From contig JAIKZH010000083.1 of assembly GCA_024682395.1 (NCBI GenBank), positions 1 to 64,000 of the forward strand: a stretch of DNA of 64,000 nt, written 5' to 3'. This stretch comes from Bacteroidaceae bacterium. GTDB taxonomy: Bacteria > Bacteroidota > Bacteroidia > Bacteroidales > Bacteroidaceae. The notes below the pieces were generated by a model. The model had not been told where the DNA came from and did not search any database. It saw nothing but the letters and a program-made list of their open reading frames with translations. Below are positions 9,688 to 17,654 of the stretch, piece after piece. Every line of letters begins with the position of its first letter. Within the stretch, counting starts at the first letter, position 1. The translations under genes and the position numbers were made by a program.

Positions 9688-10005
9688 ATGAGTAAATTAC
9701 ATATTAAGAAAGGCGATACGGTAATAGTAAATGCTGGTAACTCTAAGGGACAGACTGGTAAAGTTCTTTCTGTCCTTGTTGAGAAACAGCGTGCCGTAGT
9801 CGAGGGTGTTAATATAGTGTCTAAGAGCACTAAGCCAAGTGCAAAGCACCCACAAGGAGGTATTATTAAGCAAGAAGCTCCTATCCACATCTCTAATCTT
9901 AATGTAGTTGATCCTAAAACAGGAAAGGCCACACGTATTGGACGTAAAGAAGGGGCAAACGGTAAGTTAGTACGTTATGCTAAAAAATCAGGGGAGGAAA
10001 TCTAA
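9688..10005 (+). CDS. rplX: 50S ribosomal protein L24
   Basis: L24 is an assembly-initiator protein of the large subunit. The 105-residue product carries a KOW motif near the N-terminus ([20 protein letters not shown], about 7-26) and the H-P-Q-G-G-I segment. Its last codons, for G-E-E-I, encode a GGGAGG at 9992-9997 that can act as the Shine-Dalgarno site of rplE, and its stop overlaps the rplE ATG by one base. Confidence 0.98.
   Translation: MSKLHIKKGDTVIVNAGNSKGQTGKVLSVLVEKQRAVVEGVNIVSKSTKPSAKHPQGGIIKQEAPIHISNLNVVDPKTGKATRIGRKEGANGKLVRYAKKSGEEI
9992..9997 (+). promoter_or_regulatory. Shine-Dalgarno-like site of rplE inside rplX
   Basis: GGGAGG lies seven bases before the rplE ATG, within the last rplX codons. 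Because it is also coding sequence it could be chance, but spacing and strength fit a true site. Confidence 0.5.
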
Positions 10006-10559
10006 TGAGTACAACTGCAAATCTTAAGAATGTATATGCAGAGCAAATCGCTCCTGCACTTATGAAACAGTTCAACTATTCTTCTCCTATGCAAATACCA
10101 GTATTGAAGAAGATAGTTGTAAACCAAGGTCTTGGTATGGCAACTGCTGACAAGAAGGTTATTGAAGTTGCAATGCAGGAAATTGCCCAAATTACTGGTC
10201 AAAAACCTGTTGCTACAATGTCTAAAAAGGATATTTCAAATTTCCACCTTCGTAAAAAGATGCCAATTGGTGTTATGGTAACTTTGCGTCGTCAAAGAAT
10301 GTACGAATTCCTTGAGAAACTTATTCGTGTTTCTCTTCCTCGTATCCGTGACTTCAAGGGTATTGAAAGCAAATTCGACGGACGTGGAAATTATACCCTC
10401 GGTATTCAGGAACAAATCATTTTCCCTGAAATCAATATCGATCAAGTTGATAAGATCAAGGGTATGAATATCACATTCGTAACTTCTGCTGAAACTGATG
10501 AAGAAGGCTATGCTCTTCTTAAAGCATTTGGATTACCATTTAAGGACGCTAATAAATAA
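10005..10559 (+). CDS. rplE: 50S ribosomal protein L5
   Basis: L5 binds 5S rRNA in the central protuberance and contacts S13 and P-site tRNA. The 184-residue product has [13 protein letters not shown] (about 32-44), I-T-G-Q-K-P-V-A-T, and [13 protein letters not shown] followed by the [10 protein letters not shown] loop. It overlaps rplX by one base and precedes rpsN by five bases. Confidence 0.99.
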   Translation: MSTTANLKNVYAEQIAPALMKQFNYSSPMQIPVLKKIVVNQGLGMATADKKVIEVAMQEIAQITGQKPVATMSKKDISNFHLRKKMPIGVMVTLRRQRMYEFLEKLIRVSLPRIRDFKGIESKFDGRGNYTLGIQEQIIFPEINIDQVDKIKGMNITFVTSAETDEEGYALLKAFGLPFKDANK

Positions 10560-10564
10560 TTGAT

Positions 10565-10864
10565 ATGGCTAAAGAATCAATGAAGGCACGTGAAGTTAAA
10601 CGTGCAAAGCTTGTTGCTAAGTATGCTGCTAAACGCGCTGCTCTGAAGAAGATTGTTGCTACAGGCGAACCAATGGAAGCATACGAGGCTGCTCGTAAAC
10701 TTCAGGATATCCCTGCAAATGCAAATCCAATCCGTCTTCACAACCGTTGCAAGATTACAGGTCGCCCAAGAGGTTATATCAGACAGTTCGGAATTTCACG
10801 TATTCAATTCCGTGAGATGGCATCAGCTGGTCTTATCCCAGGCGTAAAGAAAGCAAGCTGGTAA
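10565..10864 (+). CDS. rpsN: 30S ribosomal protein S14, long zinc-free form
   Basis: S14 is in the 30S head beside S3 and S10. The 99-residue product is the long form without the two CxxC zinc-binding pairs: only one Cys occurs, in [13 protein letters not shown] (about 59-71), followed by [10 protein letters not shown] and K-K-A-S-W at the end. A 61-base spacer with a small hairpin separates it from rpsH. Confidence 0.98.
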   Translation: MAKESMKAREVKRAKLVAKYAAKRAALKKIVATGEPMEAYEAARKLQDIPANANPIRLHNRCKITGRPRGYIRQFGISRIQFREMASAGLIPGVKKASW

Positions 10865-10897
10865 AACAAGACATTTATTATTAATTTTTAAATATTG

Positions 10898-10911
10898 TCG
10901 GGATGTCCCGA
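10898..10911 (+). repeat. Small GC-rich hairpin in the rpsN-rpsH spacer
   Basis: TCGGG-ATGT-CCCGA is a perfect five-pair stem with a four-base loop in an otherwise A/T-only spacer, 14 bases before the rpsH ATG. It is not followed by a T-run. It could affect rpsH translation. Confidence 0.5.
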
Positions 10912-10925
10912 TTAATTTAAGTTTT

Positions 10926-11321
10926 ATGACAGATCCAATAGCAGATTATCTAACGAGACTGAGAAATGCAATCACTGCTAAGCATAAGATTGTAGAAATT
11001 CCAGCCTCAAACTTGAAGAAAGAAATCACAAAGATTCTTTTCGACAAAGGCTATGTACTTAACTACAAGTTTGTAGAAGATGGTCCTCAAGGAACTATCA
11101 AGATTGCACTTAAGTACGATGCAGCAACAAAAACAAGCGCTATTCAAAGCTTGAAGCGTGTGTCACGTCCAGGTCTTCGTAAGTATACTGGATATAAAGA
11201 CATGCCAAGTGTAATTAATGGATTGGGTATTGCAATCATATCTACATCCAAAGGTGTAATGACAGACAAGGAAGCTTCAGAACTGAAAATCGGTGGTGAA
11301 GTGCTTTGTTACGTATATTAA
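10926..11321 (+). CDS. rpsH: 30S ribosomal protein S8
   Basis: S8 binds the central domain of 16S rRNA and in E. coli represses the spc operon at the L5 start. The 131-residue product begins M-T-D-P-I-A-D-Y-L-T-R-L-R-N-A and has I-P-A-S-N-L-K-K-E-I (about 25-34), S-R-P-G-L-R-K-Y-T and the C-terminal G-V-M-T-D-K-E-A family block, ending G-G-E-V-L-C-Y-V-Y. It is 17 bases before the true rplF start. Confidence 0.98.
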   Translation: MTDPIADYLTRLRNAITAKHKIVEIPASNLKKEITKILFDKGYVLNYKFVEDGPQGTIKIALKYDAATKTSAIQSLKRVSRPGLRKYTGYKDMPSVINGLGIAIISTSKGVMTDKEASELKIGGEVLCYVY

Positions 11322-11325
11322 AAAT

Positions 11326-11331
11326 AGGAGG
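11326..11331 (+). promoter_or_regulatory. Shine-Dalgarno site that fixes the rplF start
   Basis: AGGAGG ends seven bases before the ATG at 11339. It supports that ATG over the in-frame non-ATG start at 11306, which would lie inside rpsH. Confidence 0.8.
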
Positions 11332-11338
11332 ATATATA

Positions 11339-11908
11339 ATGTCTAGAATTGGTAAGTTACCTATTAGTATTCCTGCAGGAGTGACAATCACTCATAAGGA
11401 TGACATTGTAACAGTTAAAGGTCCAAAGGGAGAACTCACACAGTTTGTTGATCCTTCAATTAAAGTAAATATTGAAGATGGTCAAATCACTTTGGAAGAA
11501 AACACTGAGTTGATGACTGATAATACAAAGCAGCGTCACGCTTTCCACGGTCTGTATCGTTCACTTCTCAACAATATGGTTGTTGGTGTTTCTCAAGGTT
11601 ATAAGAAAACACTCCAACTCGTAGGTGTTGGTTATCGTGTATCAAATACTGGTAATGTACTCGAGTTTGCTCTCGGTTACTCACACGCAATCCTTTTCTC
11701 TCTTCCAAAAGAAATTAAGGTAGAGACAAAGTCAGAGCGTAACCAGGATCCTCTCATCATGCTTGAATGTTGCGATAAGCAATTATTAGGTCAAGTATGT
11801 GCAAAGATTCGTTCATTACGTAAGCCTGAACCATATAAGGGTAAGGGTATTCGTTTCGAAGGCGAAGTAATCAGAAGAAAGTCAGGAAAGTCAGCAAGTG
11901 CTAAATAA
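11339..11908 (+). CDS. rplF: 50S ribosomal protein L6
   Basis: L6 lies near the factor-binding site, next to the sarcin-ricin loop. The product from this ATG has 189 residues. It begins M-S-R-I-G-K-L-P-I-S-I-P, has G-P-K-G-E-L (about 27-32), a Y-R-S-L-L-N-N-M-V-V-G-V-S block, and the C-terminal R-K-P-E-P-Y-K-G-K-G-I-R segment, all typical of the family. The frame is open further upstream, but that start would overlap rpsH and lacks a homologous N-terminus. Confidence 0.98.
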   Translation: MSRIGKLPISIPAGVTITHKDDIVTVKGPKGELTQFVDPSIKVNIEDGQITLEENTELMTDNTKQRHAFHGLYRSLLNNMVVGVSQGYKKTLQLVGVGYRVSNTGNVLEFALGYSHAILFSLPKEIKVETKSERNQDPLIMLECCDKQLLGQVCAKIRSLRKPEPYKGKGIRFEGEVIRRKSGKSASAK

Positions 11909-11927
11909 TTTTTAATTGTACGAAAAT

Positions 11928-12269
11928 ATGATAACAAAGATAGAAAGACGTATCAAAATTAAATATAGAGTACGCAATAAAGTTTCTGGTACTGCTGCAC
12001 GTCCACGTTTGTCTGTATTCAGAAGTAATAAGCAGATTTACGTTCAAGTAATTAATGATGAAGAATCAAAAACTCTTGTTTCTGCATCATCACTTGGACT
12101 TGAGAAATGTAATAAGATTGAACAAGCAACCAAGGTTGGAGAACTTATCGCTCAAAAAGCAATCTCTGCTGGTATTGAGAATGTAGTTTTCGACCGTAAC
12201 GGTTATTTGTATCATGGTAGAATTAAGGCAGTGGCTGATGCTGCTCGTAACGCAGGACTTAAATTTTAA
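11928..12269 (+). CDS. rplR: 50S ribosomal protein L18
   Basis: L18 binds 5S rRNA together with L5 and L25. I place the start at the ATG at 11928, giving 113 residues beginning [14 protein letters not shown], because this matches the family start; a TTG at 11916 is in frame but adds four atypical residues. Signatures are [15 protein letters not shown] (about 21-35), [12 protein letters not shown] and [11 protein letters not shown] at the end. Confidence 0.97.
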   Translation: MITKIERRIKIKYRVRNKVSGTAARPRLSVFRSNKQIYVQVINDEESKTLVSASSLGLEKCNKIEQATKVGELIAQKAISAGIENVVFDRNGYLYHGRIKAVADAARNAGLKF

Positions 12270-12277
12270 TTAGAATT

Positions 12278-12787
12278 ATGGTTAATAGAGTAAAATTAGG
12301 AAACGACGTCGAACTTAAGGATCGATTGGTTGCTATTAATCGTGTTACCAAAGTAACTAAGGGTGGTCGCACATTTACTTTTGCTGCTATCGTTGTTGTT
12401 GGTAACGAGAATGGTGTAATTGGATGCGGTCTTGGTAAGGCAGGTGAAGTTACAGCTGCAATCGCTAAAGGTGTAGAGGCTGCTAAGAAAAATCTCGTAA
12501 GAATTCCTGTTCTTAATGGAACAGTTCCTCACGAGGCATATGCTAAGTTTGGTGGAGCACGTGTTCTCATCATGCCAGCTTCAGAAGGTACTGGAGTAGT
12601 AGCAGGTGGTGCGATGCGTTCTGTTCTTGAAAGTGTTGGTATCACTGACGTTCTTGCAAAGTCTAAGGGAAGCTCAAATCCTCATAATCTTGTAAAAGCT
12701 ACAATTCAGGCTCTTTCAAGTATGCGCGACCCTAAAACTGTTGCTCAGAACCGCGGTGTTAGTTTGACTAAAGTATTTAGAGGATAA
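12278..12787 (+). CDS. rpsE: 30S ribosomal protein S5
   Basis: S5 lines the mRNA entry channel and influences decoding accuracy. The 169-residue product has [19 protein letters not shown] near the N-terminus, the G-L-G-K-A-G-E-V loop and the C-terminal [13 protein letters not shown] segment. The overlapping antisense frame is a shadow. Its stop is immediately followed by the rpmD Shine-Dalgarno site. Confidence 0.98.
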   Translation: MVNRVKLGNDVELKDRLVAINRVTKVTKGGRTFTFAAIVVVGNENGVIGCGLGKAGEVTAAIAKGVEAAKKNLVRIPVLNGTVPHEAYAKFGGARVLIMPASEGTGVVAGGAMRSVLESVGITDVLAKSKGSSNPHNLVKATIQALSSMRDPKTVAQNRGVSLTKVFRG

Positions 12788-12792
12788 GGAGG
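12786..12792 (+). promoter_or_regulatory. Shine-Dalgarno site of rpmD
   Basis: A perfect AAGGAGG lies seven bases before the rpmD ATG, overlapping the end of the rpsE stop codon. Confidence 0.8.
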
Positions 12793-12799
12793 ATATAAC

Positions 12800-12976
12800 A
12801 TGGCAACAATAAAGATTAAGCAGATTAAAAGTCGTGCAAATCGACCAAATGATCAAAAGCGTACACTTGACTCACTTGGCTTGACTAAGCTTGGTAGAGT
12901 AGTTGAACATGAAGATACTCCTTCAGTACGTGGTATGATAAACAAGGTAAGTCACCTTGTTCAAGTTATTGACTAA
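12800..12976 (+). CDS. rpmD: 50S ribosomal protein L30
   Basis: This 58-residue gene was found by reading the 209-base gap between rpsE and rplO. It starts M-A-T-I-K-I-K-Q-I-K-S-R, then R-P-N-D-Q-K-R-T-L-D-S-L-G-L-T-K-L, V-E-H-E-D-T-P-S-V-R-G-M-I and V-S-H-L-V-Q-V, the complete L30 pattern. L30 is a small non-essential-type component of the large subunit near the central protuberance. Position between rpsE and rplO is standard. It has a perfect Shine-Dalgarno site seven bases upstream. Confidence 0.97.
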   Translation: MATIKIKQIKSRANRPNDQKRTLDSLGLTKLGRVVEHEDTPSVRGMINKVSHLVQVID

Positions 12977-12996
12977 CAACTAAAATTATCGACACA

Positions 12997-13443
12997 ATGG
13001 AATTATATAATTTAAAACCAGCAGAAGGCTCAACTCACAACAGCAAACGTATCGGTCGTGGATACGGTTCTGGAAAGGGTCGTACTGCAACTCGTGGTCA
13101 TAAAGGAGCTAAGGCTCGTTCTGGCTATAAGAAGAAGATTGGTTTCGAAGGAGGTCAGATGCCTCTCCAGCGTCGTGTACCTAAGTTCGGTTTCAAGAAC
13201 ATTAACCGCGTTGAATATAAAGCAATTAATCTTGCAACTATTCAGAAGTTGGTTGATGATAAGAAACTCGAGAAAGTTGGTATCGCTGAACTTATCGAAG
13301 CTGGTTTCGTAAATTCAAAGCAATTGGTTAAAATTCTTGCTAATGGTGAACTTACATCAAAAGTTGATGTTGAGGCTCATGCATTCTCTGAATCAGCCAT
13401 AGCTAAGATCGCAGAAAAGGGTGGCAACGCAGTAAAACTTTAA
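12997..13443 (+). CDS. rplO: 50S ribosomal protein L15
   Basis: L15 is a late-assembling large-subunit protein with a long basic N-terminal tail. The 148-residue product begins M-E-L-Y-N-L-K-P-A-E-G-S and carries R-I-G-R-G-Y-G-S-G-K-G-R-T-A-T-R-G-H-K-G (about 18-37), F-E-G-G-Q-M-P-L-Q-R-R-V-P-K, and a C-terminal V-E-A-H-A-F-S-E-S-A segment. Four bases separate it from secY. Confidence 0.98.
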   Translation: MELYNLKPAEGSTHNSKRIGRGYGSGKGRTATRGHKGAKARSGYKKKIGFEGGQMPLQRRVPKFGFKNINRVEYKAINLATIQKLVDDKKLEKVGIAELIEAGFVNSKQLVKILANGELTSKVDVEAHAFSESAIAKIAEKGGNAVKL

Positions 13444-13447
13444 TATA

Positions 13448-14821
13448 ATGGGAATAGCAGATAAACTAAAAGATGTCAAGTTTGTTAAGACCTTAACAAA
13501 CATTTGGAAGATAGAGGACCTTCGTACTCGTATCTTGATTACTATTGCTTTATTAGCAGTCTATCGTTTTGGATCTTACATCGCCTTGCCAGGCGTTGAC
13601 ACAGCTGCACTTCAAAATTTGAAGAATCAGACTAGTGAAGGCTTGATGTCGCTGCTTGATATGTTCTCGGGTGGTGCATTTTCTAAGGCTTCTATTTTTG
13701 CACTTGGAATTATGCCATACATCTCTGCTTCTATCGTTATGCAGCTGCTTGGTATTGCTGTCCCTTATTTCCAAAAAATGCAACGCGAGGGTGAGAGTGG
13801 CCGTCGCAAGATGAATCAATATACTCGTTACTTAACAGTATTAATTCTTCTTTTCCAGGCTCCATCATATTTATTGAATCTCAATAGAACTACTAACGGA
13901 GTAGCTGTATTCCAGTCATTAGATTGGACCTTGTTTGTGATTACCTCTACAATAATATTGGCAGCAGGTAGTATGTTTATCTTGTGGTTAGGTGAAAGAA
14001 TCACTGACAAAGGTATTGGACAAGGTGTTTCATTAATTATTATGGTGGGTATCATCGCTCGTTTCCCTCAGGCTATTGCACAGGAATGGGGTTCACGTAT
14101 TGCTCCAGGAAATGGTGGACTTTTCGTATTCCTTGTTGAAATTGTAGCTTTACTTGCAGTAATGGCATTAGCTATACTTTTGGTACAAGGTGTTCGTAGA
14201 GTTCCAGTTCAATATGCTAAACGTGTAGGTAACAGTATTCAAGTTGGTGGTGCACGTCAGTATATTCCTTTGAAGCCATACGCTGCAAATGTTATGCCTA
14301 TCATTTTTGCTCAGGCTATTATGTTTATACCAATTACTGTATATAGTTTTGCTGGAGGTACTTCAGGAAATTCAGTGATTGCTCTTCTTACAGACAATAC
14401 AAGTTGGTTATATAATTTGATTTTTGCAATATTGATTATAGTATTTACTTATCTTTATACAGCAATTACAATCAATCCAACTCAAATGGCTGAAGATATT
14501 AAACGTAATAACGGTTTCATTCCAGGTATTAAACCAGGAAAGAGTACAGCTGATTATATTGATAGGATTATGGACCGAATCACATTACCTGGTTCCTTAC
14601 TCCTTGTTCTAATTGCAATTCTTCCTGCATTTGCAGGCATTTTTGGAGTTAAGCAAGAATTTGCCCAGTTCTTCGGTGGAACATCATTATTGATTATGGT
14701 AGGTGTTATTCTCGATACACTTCAACATATCGAAAGTCACTTGCTCATGCGTCACTATGATGGATTACTTGATTCTGGTAGAGTCCGTGGTGCTCATCCA
14801 GGTATAGGTGGTACATATTAA
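13448..14821 (+). CDS. secY: Preprotein translocase subunit SecY
   Basis: SecY is the channel of the Sec translocon in the cytoplasmic membrane. The 457-residue protein has about ten hydrophobic segments. Family blocks include F-G-S-Y-I-A-L-P-G-V-D at the first membrane segment, A-L-G-I-M-P-Y-I-S-A-S-I-V-M-Q (about 85-99), G-I-G-Q-G-V-S-L-I-I, and the cytoplasmic-loop K-R-V-G-N with P-L-K-P-Y-A-A-N-V-M-P. C-terminal L-M-R-H-Y-D-G-L matches the ribosome-binding tail. It follows rplO by four bases and precedes map by nine; adk, found between secY and map in many bacteria, is absent. Confidence 0.99.
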   Translation: MGIADKLKDVKFVKTLTNIWKIEDLRTRILITIALLAVYRFGSYIALPGVDTAALQNLKNQTSEGLMSLLDMFSGGAFSKASIFALGIMPYISASIVMQLLGIAVPYFQKMQREGESGRRKMNQYTRYLTVLILLFQAPSYLLNLNRTTNGVAVFQSLDWTLFVITSTIILAAGSMFILWLGERITDKGIGQGVSLIIMVGIIARFPQAIAQEWGSRIAPGNGGLFVFLVEIVALLAVMALAILLVQGVRRVPVQYAKRVGNSIQVGGARQYIPLKPYAANVMPIIFAQAIMFIPITVYSFAGGTSGNSVIALLTDNTSWLYNLIFAILIIVFTYLYTAITINPTQMAEDIKRNNGFIPGIKPGKSTADYIDRIMDRITLPGSLLLVLIAILPAFAGIFGVKQEFAQFFGGTSLLIMVGVILDTLQHIESHLLMRHYDGLLDSGRVRGAHPGIGGTY

Positions 14822-14830
14822 TCGATTAAG

Positions 14831-15619
14831 ATGATTTATCTTAAAACAGATGATGAAATAGAACTTCTGCGAGAGGCAAACCTCTTGGTTGGAAAAACTC
14901 TCGCAGAACTTGCTAAAATAATAAAGCCAGGTGTTACGACTCGCCAATTAGATGTCATAGCTGAGACTTTTATCAGAGATAATGGTGCAGAACCAACATT
15001 CAAAGGATTTCCAAATCCATATGGTGAACCATTTCCAGCCAGTATATGTACATCCGTTAATGAACAAGTTGTCCATGGAATACCAAACGATATTCCTTTA
15101 AAGGATGGAGATATAGTTTCAATTGACTGTGGTACAAAACTGAACGGATTCTGCGGAGATTCATGTTATACATTTGCAGTCGGCGAGATTTCTGAAGAAG
15201 CTCAAAATTTATTAAGAGTAACAAAAGAAGCTCTTTATAAAGGTATTGAACAAGCTATAGTCGGAAAAAGAATCGGTGACATATCATATGCGGTTCAGAA
15301 TCATTGTGAGTCACATGGATATGGAGTTGTCCGAGAATTTGTAGGACATGGTGTAGGTCATGAGATGCATGAAGATCCTCAAGTACCTAATTATGGTCGA
15401 CGTGGCAACGGAGTTATGTTGAAAAACGGACTTTGTATCGCTATCGAACCAATGATAACAATGGGTGCTAAGGAAATTTATATGTTACCCGACAAATGGG
15501 GAATAATCACTCGCGACAGAAGTCTTGCAGCACATTTTGAACATACAATATGTGTTCGCAAAGGTCAAGCTGACATTTTATCATCTTTCGATGAAATTGA
15601 AAAAAATATTCAGAAGTAA
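14831..15619 (+). CDS. map: Type I methionine aminopeptidase
   Basis: This enzyme removes the initiator methionine from nascent proteins. The 262-residue product has the pita-bread fold signatures and all five metal ligands: Asp in S-I-D-C-G-T, Asp in C-G-D-S-C-Y-T-F, His in G-H-G-V-G-H-E-M-H-E, Glu in A-I-E-P-M, and Glu in F-E-H-T-I. The substrate-binding His is in V-V-H-G-I-P. The length matches the short type Ia form without an N-terminal extension. It lies between secY and infA in a continuous transcription unit. Confidence 0.98.
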   Translation: MIYLKTDDEIELLREANLLVGKTLAELAKIIKPGVTTRQLDVIAETFIRDNGAEPTFKGFPNPYGEPFPASICTSVNEQVVHGIPNDIPLKDGDIVSIDCGTKLNGFCGDSCYTFAVGEISEEAQNLLRVTKEALYKGIEQAIVGKRIGDISYAVQNHCESHGYGVVREFVGHGVGHEMHEDPQVPNYGRRGNGVMLKNGLCIAIEPMITMGAKEIYMLPDKWGIITRDRSLAAHFEHTICVRKGQADILSSFDEIEKNIQK

Positions 15620-15638
15620 ATCATTTTAAATAGATAAT

Positions 15639-15857
15639 ATGGCTAAACAGTCTGCTATAGAACAAGATGGAACAATAGTTGAAGCATTGTCAAATGCAAT
15701 GTTTCGTGTAGAACTTGAGAATGGTCATGAGATAATTGCTCATATTTCCGGTAAGATGCGTATGCATTATATAAAGATATTACCAGGAGATAAGATCAAA
15801 GTAGAAATGTCTCCATATGACTTATCAAAAGGAAGAATAGTATTCAGATATAAATAA
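15639..15857 (+). CDS. infA: Translation initiation factor IF-1
   Basis: IF-1 occupies the A site of the 30S subunit during initiation. The 72-residue product is a single OB fold with the near-invariant order [30 protein letters not shown] and [15 protein letters not shown] 49-base spacer with a tandem octamer follows before rpmJ. Confidence 0.99.
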   Translation: MAKQSAIEQDGTIVEALSNAMFRVELENGHEIIAHISGKMRMHYIKILPGDKIKVEMSPYDLSKGRIVFRYK

Positions 15858-15862
15858 GATAG

Positions 15863-15891
15863 TTGGTCGAAATATTTGACCACTTGACCAC
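15863..15891 (+). repeat. Tandem octamer and competing hairpins between infA and rpmJ
   Basis: TTGACCAC is repeated back to back (15876-15883 and 15884-15891). TGGTC at 15864-15868 can pair with GACCA in either copy (15878-15882 or 15886-15890), so two short alternative hairpins are possible just upstream of rpmJ. No function can be assigned from the sequence. Confidence 0.45.
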
Positions 15892-15906
15892 TAAAGCTTA
15901 AAAACA

Positions 15907-16023
15907 ATGAAAACAAAAGCATCTTTAAAGAAGCGTACTCCTGATTGCGTAATTGTTAGACGTAAGGGTCGTTTGTTTGTAATTAACAAGAAGAACCCTA
16001 AGTATAAGATGCGTCAGGGATAA
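15907..16023 (+). CDS. rpmJ: 50S ribosomal protein L36, zinc-free form
   Basis: This 38-residue gene was found by reading the infA-rpsM gap. It encodes [14 protein letters not shown], then [18 protein letters not shown] and K-M-R-Q-G at the end, the full L36 frame. L36 is the smallest large-subunit protein and helps organise 23S rRNA. Of the usual three Cys and one His zinc ligands only one Cys remains, so it is the zinc-independent type. The infA-rpmJ-rpsM order is standard. Confidence 0.97.
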   Translation: MKTKASLKKRTPDCVIVRRKGRLFVINKKNPKYKMRQG

Positions 16024-16058
16024 ATTCAAGCCAAGTAGATAATAAATTAATTTAAGAT

Positions 16059-16439
16059 ATGGCAATAAGAATTGTTGGTGTAGACCTCCCACAGAATAAG
16101 AGAGGTGAAATTGCGTTAACATACATTTTCGGTATCGGACGCAGTAGCTCAGCTAAGATTTTAGAAAAAGCTGGAGTAGACAAAGATTTAAAAGTAAAAG
16201 ATTGGACAGATGATCAAGCATCAAAGATTCGTGAAATCATTGGTGCTGAGTATAAAGTTGAAGGTGATCTTCGTTCTGAAATTCAACTTAATATCAAGCG
16301 TTTGATGGATATTGGATGCTATCGTGGTATCCGTCACCGTATTGGACTTCCTGTACGTGGTCAGAGTACAAAAAACAATGCTCGTACTCGTAAAGGTAAG
16401 AAGAAGACAGTTGCAAATAAGAAGAAAGCAACCAAGTAA
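16059..16439 (+). CDS. rpsM: 30S ribosomal protein S13
   Basis: S13 is in the 30S head and contacts L5 and P-site tRNA. The 126-residue product begins [15 protein letters not shown], has [11 protein letters not shown] (about 23-33), the [11 protein letters not shown] block and the basic tail [17 protein letters not shown]. It opens the alpha section, 35 bases after rpmJ. Confidence 0.99.
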   Translation: MAIRIVGVDLPQNKRGEIALTYIFGIGRSSSAKILEKAGVDKDLKVKDWTDDQASKIREIIGAEYKVEGDLRSEIQLNIKRLMDIGCYRGIRHRIGLPVRGQSTKNNARTRKGKKKTVANKKKATK

Positions 16440-16467
16440 GTTTAAAGATTTAATTTGAAATTTAATT

Positions 16468-16857
16468 ATGGCAAAGAAATCAACTTCTGCAAAGAAGAGA
16501 AATGTAAAAGTAACTGCTCAAGGTCAGCTTCATGTACACTCATCTTTCAATAATATCATTGTAACATTGGCAAACAGTGAGGGTCAAGTTATCTCTTGGT
16601 CATCAGCTGGTAAGATGGGATTCAGAGGTTCTAAGAAGAATACTCCATATGCAGCTCAGATGGCAGCTCAAGATTGTGCAAAGGTTGCATACGATCTTGG
16701 TTTGAGAAAGGTTGTGGCATACGTTAAGGGTCCAGGTAATGGACGTGAATCAGCTATTCGTGGCTGTTACGGAGCTGGAATCGAAGTAACTGAAATTATT
16801 GACGTTACTCCACTTCCACACAACGGATGTCGTCCTCCAAAACGTAGAAGAGTATAA
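16468..16857 (+). CDS. rpsK: 30S ribosomal protein S11
   Basis: S11 forms part of the platform near the E site. The 129-residue product has [12 protein letters not shown] (about 22-33), [29 protein letters not shown] and the C-terminal [19 protein letters not shown] 175-base structured spacer follows before rpsD, by far the longest gap in the alpha section. Confidence 0.99.
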   Translation: MAKKSTSAKKRNVKVTAQGQLHVHSSFNNIIVTLANSEGQVISWSSAGKMGFRGSKKNTPYAAQMAAQDCAKVAYDLGLRKVVAYVKGPGNGRESAIRGCYGAGIEVTEIIDVTPLPHNGCRPPKRRRV

Positions 16858-16890
16858 CTCCTTGAGATAAGTAATTATAGTCGTTTATGT

Positions 16891-16949
16891 TTGAATAATC
16901 TTGTGAAAGCGTATTATCAAAATTGTCGACATCTTTTCCTTTCTGTCGA
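16891..16949 (+). promoter_or_regulatory. Two hairpins in the rpsK-rpsD spacer, candidate S4 feedback element
   Basis: The first hairpin (16891-16920) pairs TTGA/TCAA, TAAT/ATTA and CTT/AAG around a GTGA loop of the GNRA type, with one bulged A and a CGT bulge. The second pairs TCGACA (16926-16931) with TGTCGA (16944-16949). They lie 84 bases or more before the rpsD ATG. S4 is a known autogenous repressor in both E. coli and B. subtilis, so an S4-binding leader is a reasonable inference. Confidence 0.4.
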
Positions 16950-17032
16950 TGCGGCTGCAATACATTCATGAGATATTTAAATGATTGACTAAAACAATAA
17001 TCAGAATATATAATATTCAAAAGTAAAAAAAT

Positions 17033-17638
17033 ATGGCAAGATATATAGGACCTAAATCAAGAATTTCTCGTCGTTTTGGTGAGGCAATTTTTGGACCAGA
17101 TAAGGTTTTGTCAAAAAGAAATTATCCTGCAGGTCAGCATGGTAACAATCGTCGTAAGAAGTCTTCAGAATACGGACTCATGCTTGCAGAAAAGCAGAAA
17201 GCTAAGTATACTTATGGTGTACTCGAACGTCAGTTCCGTAATTTGTTTGAAAAAGCTGCTTCTACAGATGGTGTAACAGGTGAAGTTCTTCTTCAAAGTC
17301 TTGAGGCTCGTCTTGATAATGTTGTTTATCGTCTTGGTATTGCACCAACTCGTGCAGCAGCTCGTCAAATGGTTAGTCACAAGCATATCACAGTAGATGG
17401 CCAAGTTGTTAATATCCCATCTTATTCTGTTAAACCAGGTCAAATGGTAGCAGTTCGTGAGAAAGCTCGTTCTCTCGAAGTGATAGCTGAATCACTTGCT
17501 GGTTTCAACCACAGCAAATATCCTTGGATAGAATGGAACGAAGAGGCAAAGGGTGGAAAGTTACTTCACTTGCCTGAACGTGAAGATATCCCTGAGAATA
17601 TTAAAGAGCAAATGATTGTCGAGTTGTACTCTAAATAA
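17033..17638 (+). CDS. rpsD: 30S ribosomal protein S4, zinc-free form
   Basis: S4 is a primary 16S rRNA-binding protein that nucleates the 30S body. The 201-residue product begins [16 protein letters not shown] and lacks the N-terminal Cys zinc site of many S4 proteins. R-N-Y-P-A-G-Q-H-G is near residue 30. The S4-type RNA-binding domain (about 90-155) has [14 protein letters not shown] and [12 protein letters not shown]. It is separated from rpsK by a structured spacer and from rpoA by 16 bases. Confidence 0.99.
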   Translation: MARYIGPKSRISRRFGEAIFGPDKVLSKRNYPAGQHGNNRRKKSSEYGLMLAEKQKAKYTYGVLERQFRNLFEKAASTDGVTGEVLLQSLEARLDNVVYRLGIAPTRAAARQMVSHKHITVDGQVVNIPSYSVKPGQMVAVREKARSLEVIAESLAGFNHSKYPWIEWNEEAKGGKLLHLPEREDIPENIKEQMIVELYSK

Positions 17639-17654
17639 TAAATAATAATTAACA

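Noticed and set aside
11306-11338. Upstream start for rplF inside rpsH
   Set aside because: Adds residues absent from L6 proteins, while the ATG at 11339 has a strong Shine-Dalgarno site.
10565-16023. Loss of zinc-binding Cys residues in S14 and L36 (also S4) as a sign of zinc-starvation paralogues
   Set aside because: These zinc-free forms are normal for the main ribosomal cluster in this phylum, so they are not evidence of a special paralogue set.
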